51,933 nt of DNA from Alphaproteobacteria bacterium (GCA_024244705.1 JAAEOK010000110.1:1-51933), one strand, 5' to 3'. Counted from the stretch's first letter, positions 1 to 9,292 are shown. Notes: generated by a model from the sequence alone, not told the origin. Translations and numbers: made by a program.

Positions 1-26
1 GGCGCGGCGAATTCACCCGGGCTTGC

Positions 27-55
27 TTGACAGGGTCGCGGACCGGCTCTTATAT
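27..55 (+). promoter_or_regulatory. sigma-70-type promoter of the tRNA-Val gene
   Basis: A perfect -35 hexamer TTGACA lies at 27-32. After a 17-base spacer comes the -10-like hexamer TTATAT at 50-55. A start about seven bases downstream would fall just before the tRNA 5' end at 67, so the leader would be only a few bases. This is the most consensus-like promoter I found in the window, as expected for a stable RNA gene. Assignment is by inspection only. Confidence 0.7.
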
Positions 56-66
56 GCGGGCCATCC

Positions 67-141
67 GGGCGCTTAGCTCAGCGGGAGAGCGCTGCCTTCA
101 CACGGCAGAGGTCGCAAGTTCAATCCTTGCAGCGCCCACCA
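67..141 (+). tRNA. tRNA-Val (anticodon CAC)
   Basis: A complete cloverleaf can be folded by eye. The acceptor stem pairs GGGCGCT (67-73) with AGCGCCC (131-137), followed by discriminator A and an encoded CCA at 139-141. The D stem pairs GCTC with GAGC. The anticodon stem pairs CTGCC with GGCAG around the loop TTCACAC, giving anticodon CAC, which reads the valine codon GTG. The T stem pairs GCAAG with CTTGC around TTCAATC. Nothing recognisable fills 142-363 before the next gene remnant. Confidence 0.96.
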
Positions 142-363
142 GGTTTTTCGTGATAAATCAGAGTATTAAAAGGCACCACCCAGCGCGATCCGGCGCCGTA
201 AGGACGGCACCTACGCGAGAACCGGGTATCCCGCTGCCGCATTCGCCCGATCCGCACCAGCTTGCCACAGGGTCAGTGGGTTTGGATCGCGACTGCGTCC
301 GATGGTGGTACTTGGCCGGGTGGCCGGAGCTCAGTGAACTACGTTAGGCAAGAGGAGCCGCAA

Positions 364-656
364 ATGAGCGCGTATATGATCGCCCAAGTCAGGGTAAACG
401 ATCCCGACCAATACAAGAAATACCTGGCCGGCTTTGCGCCGAATTTCGAAAGGCACGGCGGCCAACTGCTTGTGACGTCGAGTTTCGAAACTGAAATGAT
501 CGAGGGCAATGGGCCTTTCCGCGCACGGTGATCACGAAATTTCCAAGCCTTGATCATGCCCGCAATTGGTACAATGACCCCGACTATCGAGAACTGGCGA
601 AACACCGCCATCGCTCGGCCGACGCCAATCTCGTTCTCGTCGACGGCATCGCTTAA
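364..656 (+). pseudogene. DUF1330 family protein, single-base frameshift
   Basis: The first frame, from ATG at 364, gives about 50 residues typical of DUF1330 (small ferredoxin-like-fold proteins of unknown function) and then hits TGA at 529-531. The missing second half is intact in another frame from about 522 to the TAA at 654-656. It contains the family pattern RTVITKFPS, then NWYNDPDY and the C-terminal VLVDGIA. Restoring one C in the run near 519-522 (TTCCGCGC to TTCCCGCGC) would rejoin the halves into about 97 residues, the usual family length. The lesion is either a real one-base deletion or a base-calling error in a short C run. An AGGAG-type ribosome site (aagaggagccgcaa) precedes the start. 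The gene is convergent with the GH3-type gene. Confidence 0.8.
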
Positions 657-697
657 TACCCATTGTACACTGCGCTCCAATCCGGAGCGGTCGTGCC

Positions 698-2227
698 CTA
701 TTCGCCCGCACGAGCATTTGCGAACCGGCGCAGGTCTTCGAGCAGGTCGGGGTCGTTGATGATTCGCGGGACCTTGTTCTGGCCGCCGAGTTTGCCGCGG
801 TGTTTCATCCAGGCATAGAACGTGCCCGGCTCCGCGATTTCGATCCGCGGTGCCACCATGCCGGCGCGGTGGGCGCGATAATCTTCGTTATCCGCGATTA
901 GCGCTTCGTCGACAAGGGCGCCGAAGCGGGCGACCGCATCCGGTCCCGGCGTCGCGTTCCTGAATTCGACGACATAGACATGGCCGCCGCGGGTTTGATC
1001 GGCGGTTGGAAAGACGGGCCCGACGGAAAAGTCGGCGATGTGAGCATCGATAGCCATGGCGGCGGCGCTAACCGCCGCTTCGATTTCGACATCGATCAGA
1101 TGCTCGCCGAAGGCCGACAACATATAAGTCGTCCGTCCCGTCACCAGGACACGCGGTGGGTCCCGGTCGATCAGTTTCACCGTGTCGCCGATCACGTAGG
1201 ACCACAGGCCCGAACAAGTGGTGAGCACCAGTGCGTAGTCGAGGCCGGTTTCGGCGGTTGCCAGCCAATGGCGCGTCGGATGGGCCGATGCGAGTTCGTC
1301 GCGGGGCACGAATTCGAAAAACAGTCCGTTGTCGAGGATCAATCTGAGCCCCTCGCCGTCACCGCGATCGGCAATCGCGATAAAGCCCTCACTGGCTGGA
1401 TAGACCTCACGGGTCACCGCCATACTGCCGTCCAGCCATTCGTCGAAGGATGACCGATAGGGCGCGAAGTTGACCGCGCCGTGAACGATCATCTCAAGAT
1501 TGGGGAAGTATTCGGCCAAACGCCGCGTCGGTCGTGGGCTCTTTTCGACCAGCCGGTCAAACAGGACCAGCAACCAACTCGGTGTACCGCTGATCGAACG
1601 GATATCCTCGCCGAGGGCCGCCGCGGCGAGCGCCTCGATGCGGCTTTCCCAATCCGGAATGGCCTCCAAGGCGCGCGGCGGAAAGTAGCGCAGACGCGCC
1701 CACCACGGCATGACCGTGGCCGCGATGCCGCTGAGGTCGGCGGTGGATATTCCCGGCGCCAGCCGGTGCAGGGCGGAGCTGCCGCCAAGCATGAAGTTGA
1801 GGCCACCGAGCAGGCGCGTCCGCGGCCGGTTGGCGACGTGGTGGACGAGAATATCGAGGCCGGCCCGCGTGTTGGCGCGGATCATCTCCCGGGTGCAGGG
1901 GATATGCTTGGTGCGGCCGGTCGTCGTGCCGGACGTTTCGGCAAAGAACGGGATCGTTCCCGGCCACGTACAATCGACCAGACGCGGAAAATCGGATGAC
2001 CAGTAATGCTGCCAGAATTCGTCGAATGTCCGCAAGGGGACCCGGTCTTGGAATTCCTCGATTGTTGCGACGCCATCCAGCCCGTGGTCGCGGCCGAACC
2101 TGGTACCCCGTCCGCGCTCGATCAACTTCATAAGCTGCTGCCGTTGTGCCGAGACCGGATCTTGCTTCACCAGGCGGTGCAAACGCCGCTTGGCGTAAGA
2201 CCTCAACAGGGGCGTGGCGTCGAGCAT
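698..2227 (-). CDS. GH3 family acyl-adenylating protein
   Basis: A 509-residue protein of the GH3 family, a branch of the ANL adenylating superfamily. Plant members adenylate acids such as indole-3-acetate or jasmonate and conjugate them to amino acids; bacterial members are mostly uncharacterised. The ATP-binding signature TSGTTTG is at residues 98-104. A family-typical GVNF/LGG-like core and a C-terminal segment with YAWMKHRGKLGGQNKVPRI (the GH3 'GQ-KxPR' ending) are visible. The start is ATG 2227, preceded by GGAGG at suitable spacing. It lies 25 bases after the penicillin-acylase-like gene on the same strand, so both are probably one transcript. Substrate unknown: an acid plus an amine is the family expectation, not something the sequence proves. 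Confidence 0.88.
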   Translation of the reverse strand: MLDATPLLRSYAKRRLHRLVKQDPVSAQRQQLMKLIERGRGTRFGRDHGLDGVATIEEFQDRVPLRTFDEFWQHYWSSDFPRLVDCTWPGTIPFFAETSGTTTGRTKHIPCTREMIRANTRAGLDILVHHVANRPRTRLLGGLNFMLGGSSALHRLAPGISTADLSGIAATVMPWWARLRYFPPRALEAIPDWESRIEALAAAALGEDIRSISGTPSWLLVLFDRLVEKSPRPTRRLAEYFPNLEMIVHGAVNFAPYRSSFDEWLDGSMAVTREVYPASEGFIAIADRGDGEGLRLILDNGLFFEFVPRDELASAHPTRHWLATAETGLDYALVLTTCSGLWSYVIGDTVKLIDRDPPRVLVTGRTTYMLSAFGEHLIDVEIEAAVSAAAMAIDAHIADFSVGPVFPTADQTRGGHVYVVEFRNATPGPDAVARFGALVDEALIADNEDYRAHRAGMVAPRIEIAEPGTFYAWMKHRGKLGGQNKVPRIINDPDLLEDLRRFANARAGE

Positions 2228-2252
2228 CGAGCCTCCGCAGAATCGGCTGAGG

Positions 2253-4535
2253 TCATGGGCGCAATACTGTCTCTCCGACCGCGCCTTTGCGCACGGCCTC
2301 GAGGGTCAGCGGAACCTTGATGTACTGCCCCTGACGCCACAGCGGAATCTGATCGAGAAAGGCGGCGCTATTGAACCACCCGTCCTGGCCGCCGAGTAGG
2401 ACAAAATAATTGGCATCGGGATCGGCGAGATCGGAGATGTGCCGCGCATTGGAGCCGTAGCGGACCGCATGGCGTTCGCCGGCCGGCCCGTGCGCCGTTT
2501 TCATCAGCGCTTCAGAGCTCCCGCCGGCGGGGAAGTCGCCGAACTGAAACCGGTCGCCCACCAAGGGCAAATTGCCAAGCGGGTGCTGGACGACGAGCCG
2601 GTGCCGATCCCCCCAACTGTCGCCGCTTTCCGCCGCAGCCGCGGCCGCCGCCAATCCGGCCCCAAGCGCGGCACGCAGGCGGGTCTCGTCGACGGTGGCG
2701 ATGTCCTCGCGTGTCAGACGTTGGGCCCGGTCGATGCCGGCATAGGCGGCCCAATCCTGGTCGCCAAGGGAGACCTCGTAAAATTCGGCCAGGAACGCGG
2801 CGCGGAAGGCTTCGAACACCGCGGCCGCCCGCGATTCGGCCCGGTAGTGGCCGTCCCACATCTCAATCATTTCGACGGCTTCCGCCTCGCCCGGCGCAAT
2901 ATCTCCGCTCAGGTCGAGAGCATTGATTCTGGCCACCAGCAAATCGCGCAACAGAACCGACGTTTTCATGTAAACGTCCTGTTGAAGCCGGGCCAGTGTC
3001 TCAAAGCCGACCGTGTCCGTGCCTTCGATAATTTCCGTCATCCGCTCCACGCGGTCATCGGGCGAAAAGAAATAGCCGACCGGCACCGGCGCCGGACCGG
3101 GATCGTTGTTGGCGGATACCAGATATCCAAGTTCCGGATTCATTTTCGACGGCAGGTCGGCGGTGCCGACGGTCGAACGCCAGTCCGCCGTATGGGCGTC
3201 TTCGGAAACGATCAGATCGGCTGGCGGTTCGCCATTGCGGCGTGGCAAACGGACCGCCATGATCATGCCGATGTTCCCGGCGCGGTCGGCGTAAAGCATG
3301 TTCTGGCCGGGCACGGCAAAGCTATCGAAGGCGGCCTTGAATGCTTCGAAATCCTGCGCCCGGCTTACCTTGAGAAACGTCGTAAACTCGTCGCTCGGCA
3401 TGTTGCCGATCCAACGCAACGCGAATTCGGGTCCGTCGAGATCGGCAAGCTGAGGCGCGTCGGACAGGATCGGGCCCCATTTGGTTTCGCGGATCGTAAC
3501 GTCCTCGTCCAGCCACCAACGGACGCCGATGGTTTCCTGCCGGCTTGTAATTTCCGGTGGCGAAAGCTCGCTAAGATCGACCAATTCGCTGGCAGCGGCG
3601 CGCAGATTGGTTCCACCCCAGGCAACTGCCGGATTTCGCCCGATGGCAAACAACGGCAGCCCGGACGCCATGAGCCCGACCGCATGGTACGATGGCGACT
3701 TGACGCCAACGATCAGCCACAAGTTGGGAATCAACAGCCCGAGGTGAGGGTCGTTTGCCATGATCGCGCTGCCGGTAGCGGTGCGCGACGGGCCGACGGC
3801 AACGCTGTTGCTCCCGGAGCGGCTGGTGCCGGCGAGAATATCGGCGAGGCGCAGCCGATCCTCGCGGCCGGACGATTCGAGCAACGGAACCGAGCCGTTG
3901 CCGACCAATCGCGTCCACAATTGCGGCCAATCCGCCCGCTGGCGCATCGGCAGGAGGTTGAACCACACCAGCCAATTCACGTCGGTCGCCGCAAGGCGCC
4001 CCATGACGATGATGTCGCGGACGGTCCAGACCTCCCGTTCCAGTCCCAGGATTTCAAACTCCGCCGGCAAGGACGCCGCGTTCTCGGCATAATAATTGAT
4101 CCCTGCAACAAATGAGCCGAGCCAGGCGCGGGTTTCATCCGGTAAACCAGCCTCGATCTCGGACGCGACGCGACTGAAATCGAGAATCCGCAATCCGTGA
4201 TCGATATCGGTAGCCAACGGTCCACCCATCTCGGCGATCCGACCCTGCGATATGCGACGGAACATCTCCATCTGGCCGAGCCGCAAATGGGCGTGGACGA
4301 GACCGAGCGCGAAGGCAGCATCCGTATCACTGGATGCTTCGATGAATGGGATCTGGTGGCTGTCCCAATAGATCGTGACCGGCGAATCGATCGGAGTGCC
4401 CTCCGTCGGGATGCTGTGCGCGCGATCCTGTAACGACGACGGGTCCGGCAGCGGCGCCAGGACGCCGCATGCGGGCAACAGACCCAATGCCACGATGCCG
4501 ATCACGCGCCCCATTACAATTCGACGGATCGCCAT
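2253..4535 (-). CDS. Penicillin acylase family N-terminal-nucleophile hydrolase, lipoprotein
   Basis: A 760-residue precursor of the penicillin acylase / acyl-homoserine-lactone acylase family, which hydrolyses amide bonds after autocatalytic cleavage into alpha and beta chains. A lipobox LLPAC with Cys23 follows a short hydrophobic stretch, so the enzyme should be exported and lipid-anchored. The predicted beta-chain N-terminus is Ser242 in GSNSVAVG, followed by the family motif ANDPHLG. The ATG at 4535 is chosen over one seven codons upstream because AGGAGAG sits directly before it and it gives a compact signal peptide. The GH3-type gene follows after 25 bases. Substrate could be an N-acyl amino acid, an acyl-homoserine lactone or a beta-lactam side chain; the sequence does not decide. 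Confidence 0.9.
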   Translation of the reverse strand: MAIRRIVMGRVIGIVALGLLPACGVLAPLPDPSSLQDRAHSIPTEGTPIDSPVTIYWDSHQIPFIEASSDTDAAFALGLVHAHLRLGQMEMFRRISQGRIAEMGGPLATDIDHGLRILDFSRVASEIEAGLPDETRAWLGSFVAGINYYAENAASLPAEFEILGLEREVWTVRDIIVMGRLAATDVNWLVWFNLLPMRQRADWPQLWTRLVGNGSVPLLESSGREDRLRLADILAGTSRSGSNSVAVGPSRTATGSAIMANDPHLGLLIPNLWLIVGVKSPSYHAVGLMASGLPLFAIGRNPAVAWGGTNLRAAASELVDLSELSPPEITSRQETIGVRWWLDEDVTIRETKWGPILSDAPQLADLDGPEFALRWIGNMPSDEFTTFLKVSRAQDFEAFKAAFDSFAVPGQNMLYADRAGNIGMIMAVRLPRRNGEPPADLIVSEDAHTADWRSTVGTADLPSKMNPELGYLVSANNDPGPAPVPVGYFFSPDDRVERMTEIIEGTDTVGFETLARLQQDVYMKTSVLLRDLLVARINALDLSGDIAPGEAEAVEMIEMWDGHYRAESRAAAVFEAFRAAFLAEFYEVSLGDQDWAAYAGIDRAQRLTREDIATVDETRLRAALGAGLAAAAAAAESGDSWGDRHRLVVQHPLGNLPLVGDRFQFGDFPAGGSSEALMKTAHGPAGERHAVRYGSNARHISDLADPDANYFVLLGGQDGWFNSAAFLDQIPLWRQGQYIKVPLTLEAVRKGAVGETVLRP

Positions 4536-4854
4536 CTCTCTCCTCGCTTTCAACATTCTACAGCCGAACCAAGTTGATGGAAAATCGGTCGCCGAATTCT
4601 AGAACACCAGGCGTTCATGTCATACCGAGGGCATTGAGCAGCATACCGAAGATGACCCCCCGGCACCGCGGTCCGCGGCGCGAAGGCCGGTAGGCCGCGA
4701 TTATAGCTTTGACAGTCCGTGTTCGAAACTCCCCGACCGATGCGGAATCCGAGGGAGCCCTGGAGCCCGGCCTAGGAGTGGCCCATGATAGGAAGGTTGA
4801 TTTTTCACACACCCCATAGAAGCGGCCGGCGGTCGGTGGCATAGTCGCGGAACC
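4536..4854. other. Divergent intergenic region, acylase lipoprotein / Kef antiporter
   Basis: These 319 bases separate two divergent genes and must hold both promoters. I see no small gene with a credible ribosome site and no strong hairpin or palindrome. A T-rich patch (ttgatttttcaca, about 4797-4809) near the Kef start is the only compositional break. Long open frames crossing the region on the minus strand are shadows of the Kef gene. Confidence 0.5.
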
Positions 4855-6609
4855 ATGGAATACAGCCTCGAGTTGGGCCACGAGCTGGCCTTCGACTTCA
4901 CGCCGATCCTTATCTTCCTGCTGGCGGCGGTCGTAGTCGTGCCGCTGTTTCAGCGCATCAAGGCAAGTCCCGTACTGGCCTATCTCGTTGCCGGCGCGGT
5001 CATCGGTCCCTATGCGTTCGGTCTCATCAAGGACCTGGAAACGACCCGGCATATCGCCGAATTCGGCATCATTTTCCTGCTGTTCGCGATCGGGCTCGAA
5101 CTTTCCTTCGACCGCCTCAAGGCAATGCGCCGGGAGGTGTTCGGTCTGGGCACCTGCCAGATGGTGATCACGGCTCTGATTCTGGGCACCGGGGCGTACG
5201 CCCTCGGGATGCCCATCGAGTTGGCGATTATTGTCGGAGGCGGGCTGGCCTTTTCTTCGACGGCACTCGTCGTTCAACTTCTGTCCGAGACGGGTATGAC
5301 GAACACCCGATTCGGACGGACTGCGTTTTCGATTCTGTTGCTTCAGGACCTTGCCGTCGTACCGCTGTTGGCGCTGGTCCCGTTGCTGGCCGAAGAAGAG
5401 CAAAACATTGCGACCTCGCTGGGCATCGCAGGACTGAAGGCCGTGGTGGCGCTGGTCGGTCTGACCTTGCTCGGCCGTCTCATCCTCCGCCCCGTTTATC
5501 GTGTCGTAGCGGGAACGCGAAATCCCGAGCTTTTCGTGGGCGCCACCTTGTTGATCGTCCTCGGTACGAGTTGGGCTACCGCGCAGACCGGTTTGTCGCT
5601 CGCGCTGGGCGCGTTCCTGGCCGGCCTGCTGCTTTCAGAAACCGAATATGTCCATCAGATCGAGGTCGATATCCAACCCTTCCGGGGGCTGTTCGTCGGC
5701 CTGTTCTTCATGTCGGTCGGCATGGCGATCGATCCTGCGCTGGTCCTTGCGGAGGCATACACCGTCGTCGGTCTCGTCGTGCTGTTGCTCGCGGTCAAAG
5801 GCCTGCTGATTCTAATCCTGTGCCGCCTATTCGGCTTTCCGTTGGACATTTCGGTTCGCGTCGGCGCGCTTCTCGCCCAATGCGGCGAGTTCGCCTTCGT
5901 CCTGTTCGGTCTCGCCGTCGTCGTCGGGATCATGCCGTTGACCACCGGTCAACTCTTGCTGGTCGTGGTCGGCCTGACCATGGTTGCCACGCCAGCCCTC
6001 GCGGCGTTGGGAATGCGTCTCGGGGCGGCGCTCGAACATCGCGAGCTGACCGATCGCAGCCGTCTCGGTCAGGACACCGCTGGGCTTGGGGAGCATATGC
6101 TCATTGCCGGGTTCGGCCGCGTCGGCCAGACCGTGGCTCGGCTGCTGCAGGATCATGGCGTTGCCTACATCGCGTTGGATCTAAATCAGAAAACGATCAC
6201 GAAGGCGCGCGACCAGGGCTTCCAGGTCTATTACGGGAACGCAGGCCGCTTCGACATCCTTCGTGTCGCCGGGGTCGAGCGTGCGCGGGGGGCGGTCGTC
6301 ACGCTCGACAATCCGATTGCGGCGATGAGCGCGGTGCGGGCATTGCACCAATTGTGCCCGCACGGCGATATCATCGTTCGGGCCCATGACCGGAGCAACA
6401 GCGATGAACTCAAGGCGGCCGGCGCAACGATGGTCGTGCCGGAGATCCTCGAGGCCAGTCTTCAGCTCGCCGGACAGACCCTGCGCGCCGCAGGGGTGCC
6501 AGCCGAAGTCGTCGACGCGTCTTTGGAAGCACTGCGCACCGGGGATTATGCGCCGGTCGAAGAAGTCATCGAAGAGACCAAGGCCGATACGCCGTCTGAT
6601 TCCGCGTGA
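4855..6609 (+). CDS. Kef-type cation:proton antiporter (CPA2) with TrkA-N domain
   Basis: A 584-residue inner-membrane antiporter of the monovalent cation:proton antiporter-2 family (KefB/KefC/YbaL type), which exchanges K+ or Na+ for H+. Residues about 15-395 are an almost continuous series of hydrophobic segments, consistent with 12-13 helices. After a charged linker, a cytosolic Rossmann-fold RCK/TrkA-N domain begins with IAGFGRVGQTVARLL at about residue 416 and continues to the end. It binds nucleotides in relatives. The acidic tail is typical. No dedicated ancillary flavoprotein (KefF/KefG) gene is adjacent. The ATG at 4855 has only a weak ribosome site (CGGAACC), but no better start is present. 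Confidence 0.93.
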   Translation: MEYSLELGHELAFDFTPILIFLLAAVVVVPLFQRIKASPVLAYLVAGAVIGPYAFGLIKDLETTRHIAEFGIIFLLFAIGLELSFDRLKAMRREVFGLGTCQMVITALILGTGAYALGMPIELAIIVGGGLAFSSTALVVQLLSETGMTNTRFGRTAFSILLLQDLAVVPLLALVPLLAEEEQNIATSLGIAGLKAVVALVGLTLLGRLILRPVYRVVAGTRNPELFVGATLLIVLGTSWATAQTGLSLALGAFLAGLLLSETEYVHQIEVDIQPFRGLFVGLFFMSVGMAIDPALVLAEAYTVVGLVVLLLAVKGLLILILCRLFGFPLDISVRVGALLAQCGEFAFVLFGLAVVVGIMPLTTGQLLLVVVGLTMVATPALAALGMRLGAALEHRELTDRSRLGQDTAGLGEHMLIAGFGRVGQTVARLLQDHGVAYIALDLNQKTITKARDQGFQVYYGNAGRFDILRVAGVERARGAVVTLDNPIAAMSAVRALHQLCPHGDIIVRAHDRSNSDELKAAGATMVVPEILEASLQLAGQTLRAAGVPAEVVDASLEALRTGDYAPVEEVIEETKADTPSDSA

Positions 6610-6750
6610 ACGATTCCTGCGGGACGTGCACCGTTCGCTCATTTTCTCGGAGCGCACTTCCCGGCAGTTTCAGCGCAGGCGCTATGTGTTCAAAATGCCG
6701 CCGGCAGAATGGTTCTACATGAACCCATAGTACTCTAGATTGCCGATGCC

Positions 6751-7983
6751 ATGGCAGTCGCTCTCCGATTTCGGCGTGTCGCACGCGTCTTCGAAAATAG
6801 AAACTACCGGATTTACACGACCGGCTTTGGAATCTCTCTGGTCGGAACGTGGATGCAGCGGATCTCTGTCGGTTGGCTCACATGGGAGCTGACGGAATCG
6901 GGAACTTGGCTGGGCCTCATGGCCTTTGCCAGCCTGTTTCCGGCGACCCTAATCGGGCCGCTCGCCGGCGTTGTCGCCGATCGCTGGGACCGCCTCCGCG
7001 TGATCAGGCTCAGCCAGAGCTTGGCCATGGTTCAATCCTTCGCGCTTTTCGGACTGACCCTGGCCGGCGTCATGACGCCCTGGCTGCTGCTCGCCCTGAC
7101 ATTGTTCTACGGCCTGGTGGCGGGGTTCAACCAGCCATCGAGACTGGCCCTGGTTCCGAGTTTGGTCCGCCCGGAGGATGTCGGCACCGCGGTCGCGATC
7201 AACTCAGTCATCTTCAATTGCGCCAGGTTCGTTGGACCGGCCATCGCCGGTGTCGTGATCCTGGCCAGCGGCGTACCCGCGGCCTTCGCCGCCAACGCCT
7301 TGAGCTTTGTCGCCTTTCTTATCGCGTTGTCGCGTTTGAACCTCGATCCGGTCGCGCCGCCAAGCGCGGAACGCCGCAGTTTCGTCGGCGATCTTCACGA
7401 CGGCATCAAATATATCGCGACCCACGATGGTATTGCCGTCTTGCTGTGCCTGCTGGCGGCGACCTCGCTTTGCGCCCGCCCGGTTGCCGAATTGCTGCCC
7501 GGCTTCGCCGCCGGCGTTTTTGGCGGCGACGCCGGTACACTGGCGTTGCTGACCTCCGCGATGGGGATTGGCGCTGTCCTCGGCGGCTTGTGGATGGCGC
7601 AGCGGGAGGGTGGCGACACCACGCCCATCGTGCTCTTCTCCGCCATCGCGATATCGCTTTCGCTGTTCACCTTCGTCGCCTACGACAGCCTTTGGCTCGC
7701 GGTACCGGCGATGACGATGGTCGGCACCGCACTGGTCCTCAATGGCATCGGCACCCAGACCCGGCTCCAATTGTCCACCTCCGCGCGGATGCGCGGCCGC
7801 GTACTCAGCGTCTACAACCTGATATTCCGCGGCAGTCCTGCATTGGGCGCCCTCATCCTCGGCGCGCTTTCCGAGGTCATAGGCCTGCGGACGGCGATGC
7901 TGCTCGGTGCGGCGTTGACCGGTGCCGTCGGATTGTGGGCGATGTGGCGGACCCGGCAGCACGTCGCGGCCAAGCAATCTTGA
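6751..7983 (+). CDS. MFS transporter (EntS-like, MFS_3 type)
   Basis: A 410-residue major facilitator superfamily protein with about 12 hydrophobic segments. The N-terminal pattern FENRNYRIYTTGFGISLVG and the loop GVVADRWDRLRVI match the DHA3/EntS-like branch, which usually exports small molecules such as siderophores or drugs. NQPSRLALVP and ARFVGPAIAG in the middle are family-typical. It follows the antiporter gene by 141 bases and ends 14 bases from the convergent glycosyltransferase gene. Substrate cannot be read from the sequence, and no siderophore genes are nearby. Confidence 0.88.
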   Translation: MAVALRFRRVARVFENRNYRIYTTGFGISLVGTWMQRISVGWLTWELTESGTWLGLMAFASLFPATLIGPLAGVVADRWDRLRVIRLSQSLAMVQSFALFGLTLAGVMTPWLLLALTLFYGLVAGFNQPSRLALVPSLVRPEDVGTAVAINSVIFNCARFVGPAIAGVVILASGVPAAFAANALSFVAFLIALSRLNLDPVAPPSAERRSFVGDLHDGIKYIATHDGIAVLLCLLAATSLCARPVAELLPGFAAGVFGGDAGTLALLTSAMGIGAVLGGLWMAQREGGDTTPIVLFSAIAISLSLFTFVAYDSLWLAVPAMTMVGTALVLNGIGTQTRLQLSTSARMRGRVLSVYNLIFRGSPALGALILGALSEVIGLRTAMLLGAALTGAVGLWAMWRTRQHVAAKQS

Positions 7984-7997
7984 ATGGCGGACCGGGT

Positions 7998-8801
7998 TTA
8001 ATCCCTGCTCAGGTTGGCCTCGCGTAGTTTCAGGTAGCGGTAGAACCTGGCGATCCCGGCGTGGGCGGAAATTATGAAACCATCGGCGCCGCACAGGATT
8101 CCGCGTTGAAGGAAATAGCTTCTCAGGAACGCGAACCCACCCTTGGCAACGGCCATTGGCACCCCGACCCGCTTTTCGCCGGCGTGTTGAGCGACGTAGA
8201 GTTCGGAATAGAGGCGTTCCTTGGCCTGAAAATCCGCCACCGAATCCGCCGTGTAATGGCGCACCGGATGGAGCAGGCGGACAACGCGATGGTCCGGGTG
8301 GCGCAGACCTTCATGGACCTGATCGTCGCTGAATTTCGCGTGCCGGCGGTGAAAAAGGCGCGTCTTCCATTGCGGATGCCAGCCACAACCTCGAATCCAG
8401 CGGCCGCGAAAGTAGTTGTGGAAGGGCAACGCGTAGACTTTCGACGGATCGAGGTCGAGCGACAGGATTTCATCCGCCAGTTCCCGACTCAGCACCTCGT
8501 CGCTATCGAGAGACAAAATCCAATCGTGGGAAGCAAGACCGATCGCTTTGTTCTTCAGCGGGCCGAAGCCGATGAATGCGGATTCCTCGATACGGACGTT
8601 GGGATAACCGGCAGCGATATCGAGGGTGGCATCGGTCGAGCCATTGTCGAGCACCACGACTTCAGGAAAGCCACGCACCGAATCCAAGACCTCGCCGAGA
8701 TGGGCGCTCGCATCGCGGGTGATCATGACAACCGAGACATCGACCCGGGGTAGATCGCCGGCCGTCCTGTTTTCGTCTTTGGAGTGCTCGCCGGAGTCCA
8801 T
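7998..8801 (-). CDS. Family 2 glycosyltransferase (WaaE/KdtX-like)
   Basis: A 267-residue GT-A fold glycosyltransferase. The N-terminal VSVVMITRDAS followed by VVLDNGSTDATLDIA is the GT2 nucleotide-sugar site, and LSLDSDEVLS carries the DxD-type metal motif at about residues 95-103. The later segment GRWIRGCGWHPQWKTRLFHR and HEGL resemble the WaaE group, which adds glucose to lipopolysaccharide core heptose. It lies 22 bases downstream of hspQ on the same strand. Acceptor is not determinable here. It is a soluble or peripheral protein without obvious membrane helices. Confidence 0.87.
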   Translation of the reverse strand: MDSGEHSKDENRTAGDLPRVDVSVVMITRDASAHLGEVLDSVRGFPEVVVLDNGSTDATLDIAAGYPNVRIEESAFIGFGPLKNKAIGLASHDWILSLDSDEVLSRELADEILSLDLDPSKVYALPFHNYFRGRWIRGCGWHPQWKTRLFHRRHAKFSDDQVHEGLRHPDHRVVRLLHPVRHYTADSVADFQAKERLYSELYVAQHAGEKRVGVPMAVAKGGFAFLRSYFLQRGILCGADGFIISAHAGIARFYRYLKLREANLSRD

Positions 8802-8823
8802 GGCGACCCCGCATCCCGATCCT

Positions 8824-9153
8824 TTAATTCGCTTGGCCGTGCTTCAGCACATACCGGCCATTCGTTATGCCGTCGAAGAGGTCGCAGACATTGGGATGAG
8901 CGACCGGATTCCCGCTGTCGTCCGGAACCAGGTTTTGCTCTGAAACGTAGGCTATATACGTCGTCTCCTCGTTTTCCGCGAGCAAGTGATAGAAGGGCTG
9001 GTCTTTGATCGGCCGAATCTCTTCGGGAATCGACAGCCACCATTCCTCGGTATTGTCGAATTCGGGGTCGACATCGAAGATGACGCCGCGAAACGGATAG
9101 TGGCGGTGCTTGACGATATCGCCAATATGAAATTTGGCTGTCCGGATTGTCAT
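8824..9153 (-). CDS. hspQ: Heat shock protein HspQ (YccV-like)
   Basis: A 109-residue protein matching the HspQ/YccV family. The core KFHIGDIVKHRHYPFRGVI and WWLSIPEEIRPIKDQPFYHLL, and the later YVSEQNLVPD, are characteristic. In enterobacteria HspQ is a heat-inducible adaptor and stimulator of Lon protease and binds hemimethylated DNA; that role is carried over by family. Length matches the family norm. It heads a two-gene minus-strand unit with the glycosyltransferase. No heat-shock promoter was identified by eye in 9154-9292. Confidence 0.95.
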   Translation of the reverse strand: MTIRTAKFHIGDIVKHRHYPFRGVIFDVDPEFDNTEEWWLSIPEEIRPIKDQPFYHLLAENEETTYIAYVSEQNLVPDDSGNPVAHPNVCDLFDGITNGRYVLKHGQAN

Positions 9154-9292
9154 GCAGCGACCATATCAGATTGCACGCCGGCGGCAAGTTTGGCTGATAT
9201 CTGGCGCCTCACGCGGTCGATGCCTCGCCGGCAAAGCCAAGCAATCCGACCCGGGAAATTGCGTTTCGCGGCTCGCAACCGGTGAAAAAGCG

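Noticed and set aside
27-347. Open frame of 106 codons over the tRNA
   Set aside because: It reads through the tRNA-Val gene and its promoter and resembles no protein.
2439-4115. Plus-strand open frame of 558 codons
   Set aside because: It is antisense to the penicillin-acylase-type gene, and its arginine- and glycine-rich composition is that of a GC-rich shadow frame.
4615-5403. Minus-strand frame of 262 codons entering the gap before the Kef gene
   Set aside because: Most of it is antisense to the Kef N-terminus; no ribosome site or family pattern.
7204-8094. Minus-strand frame of 296 codons over the MFS gene
   Set aside because: Repetitive charged low-complexity product typical of an antisense frame in GC-rich DNA.
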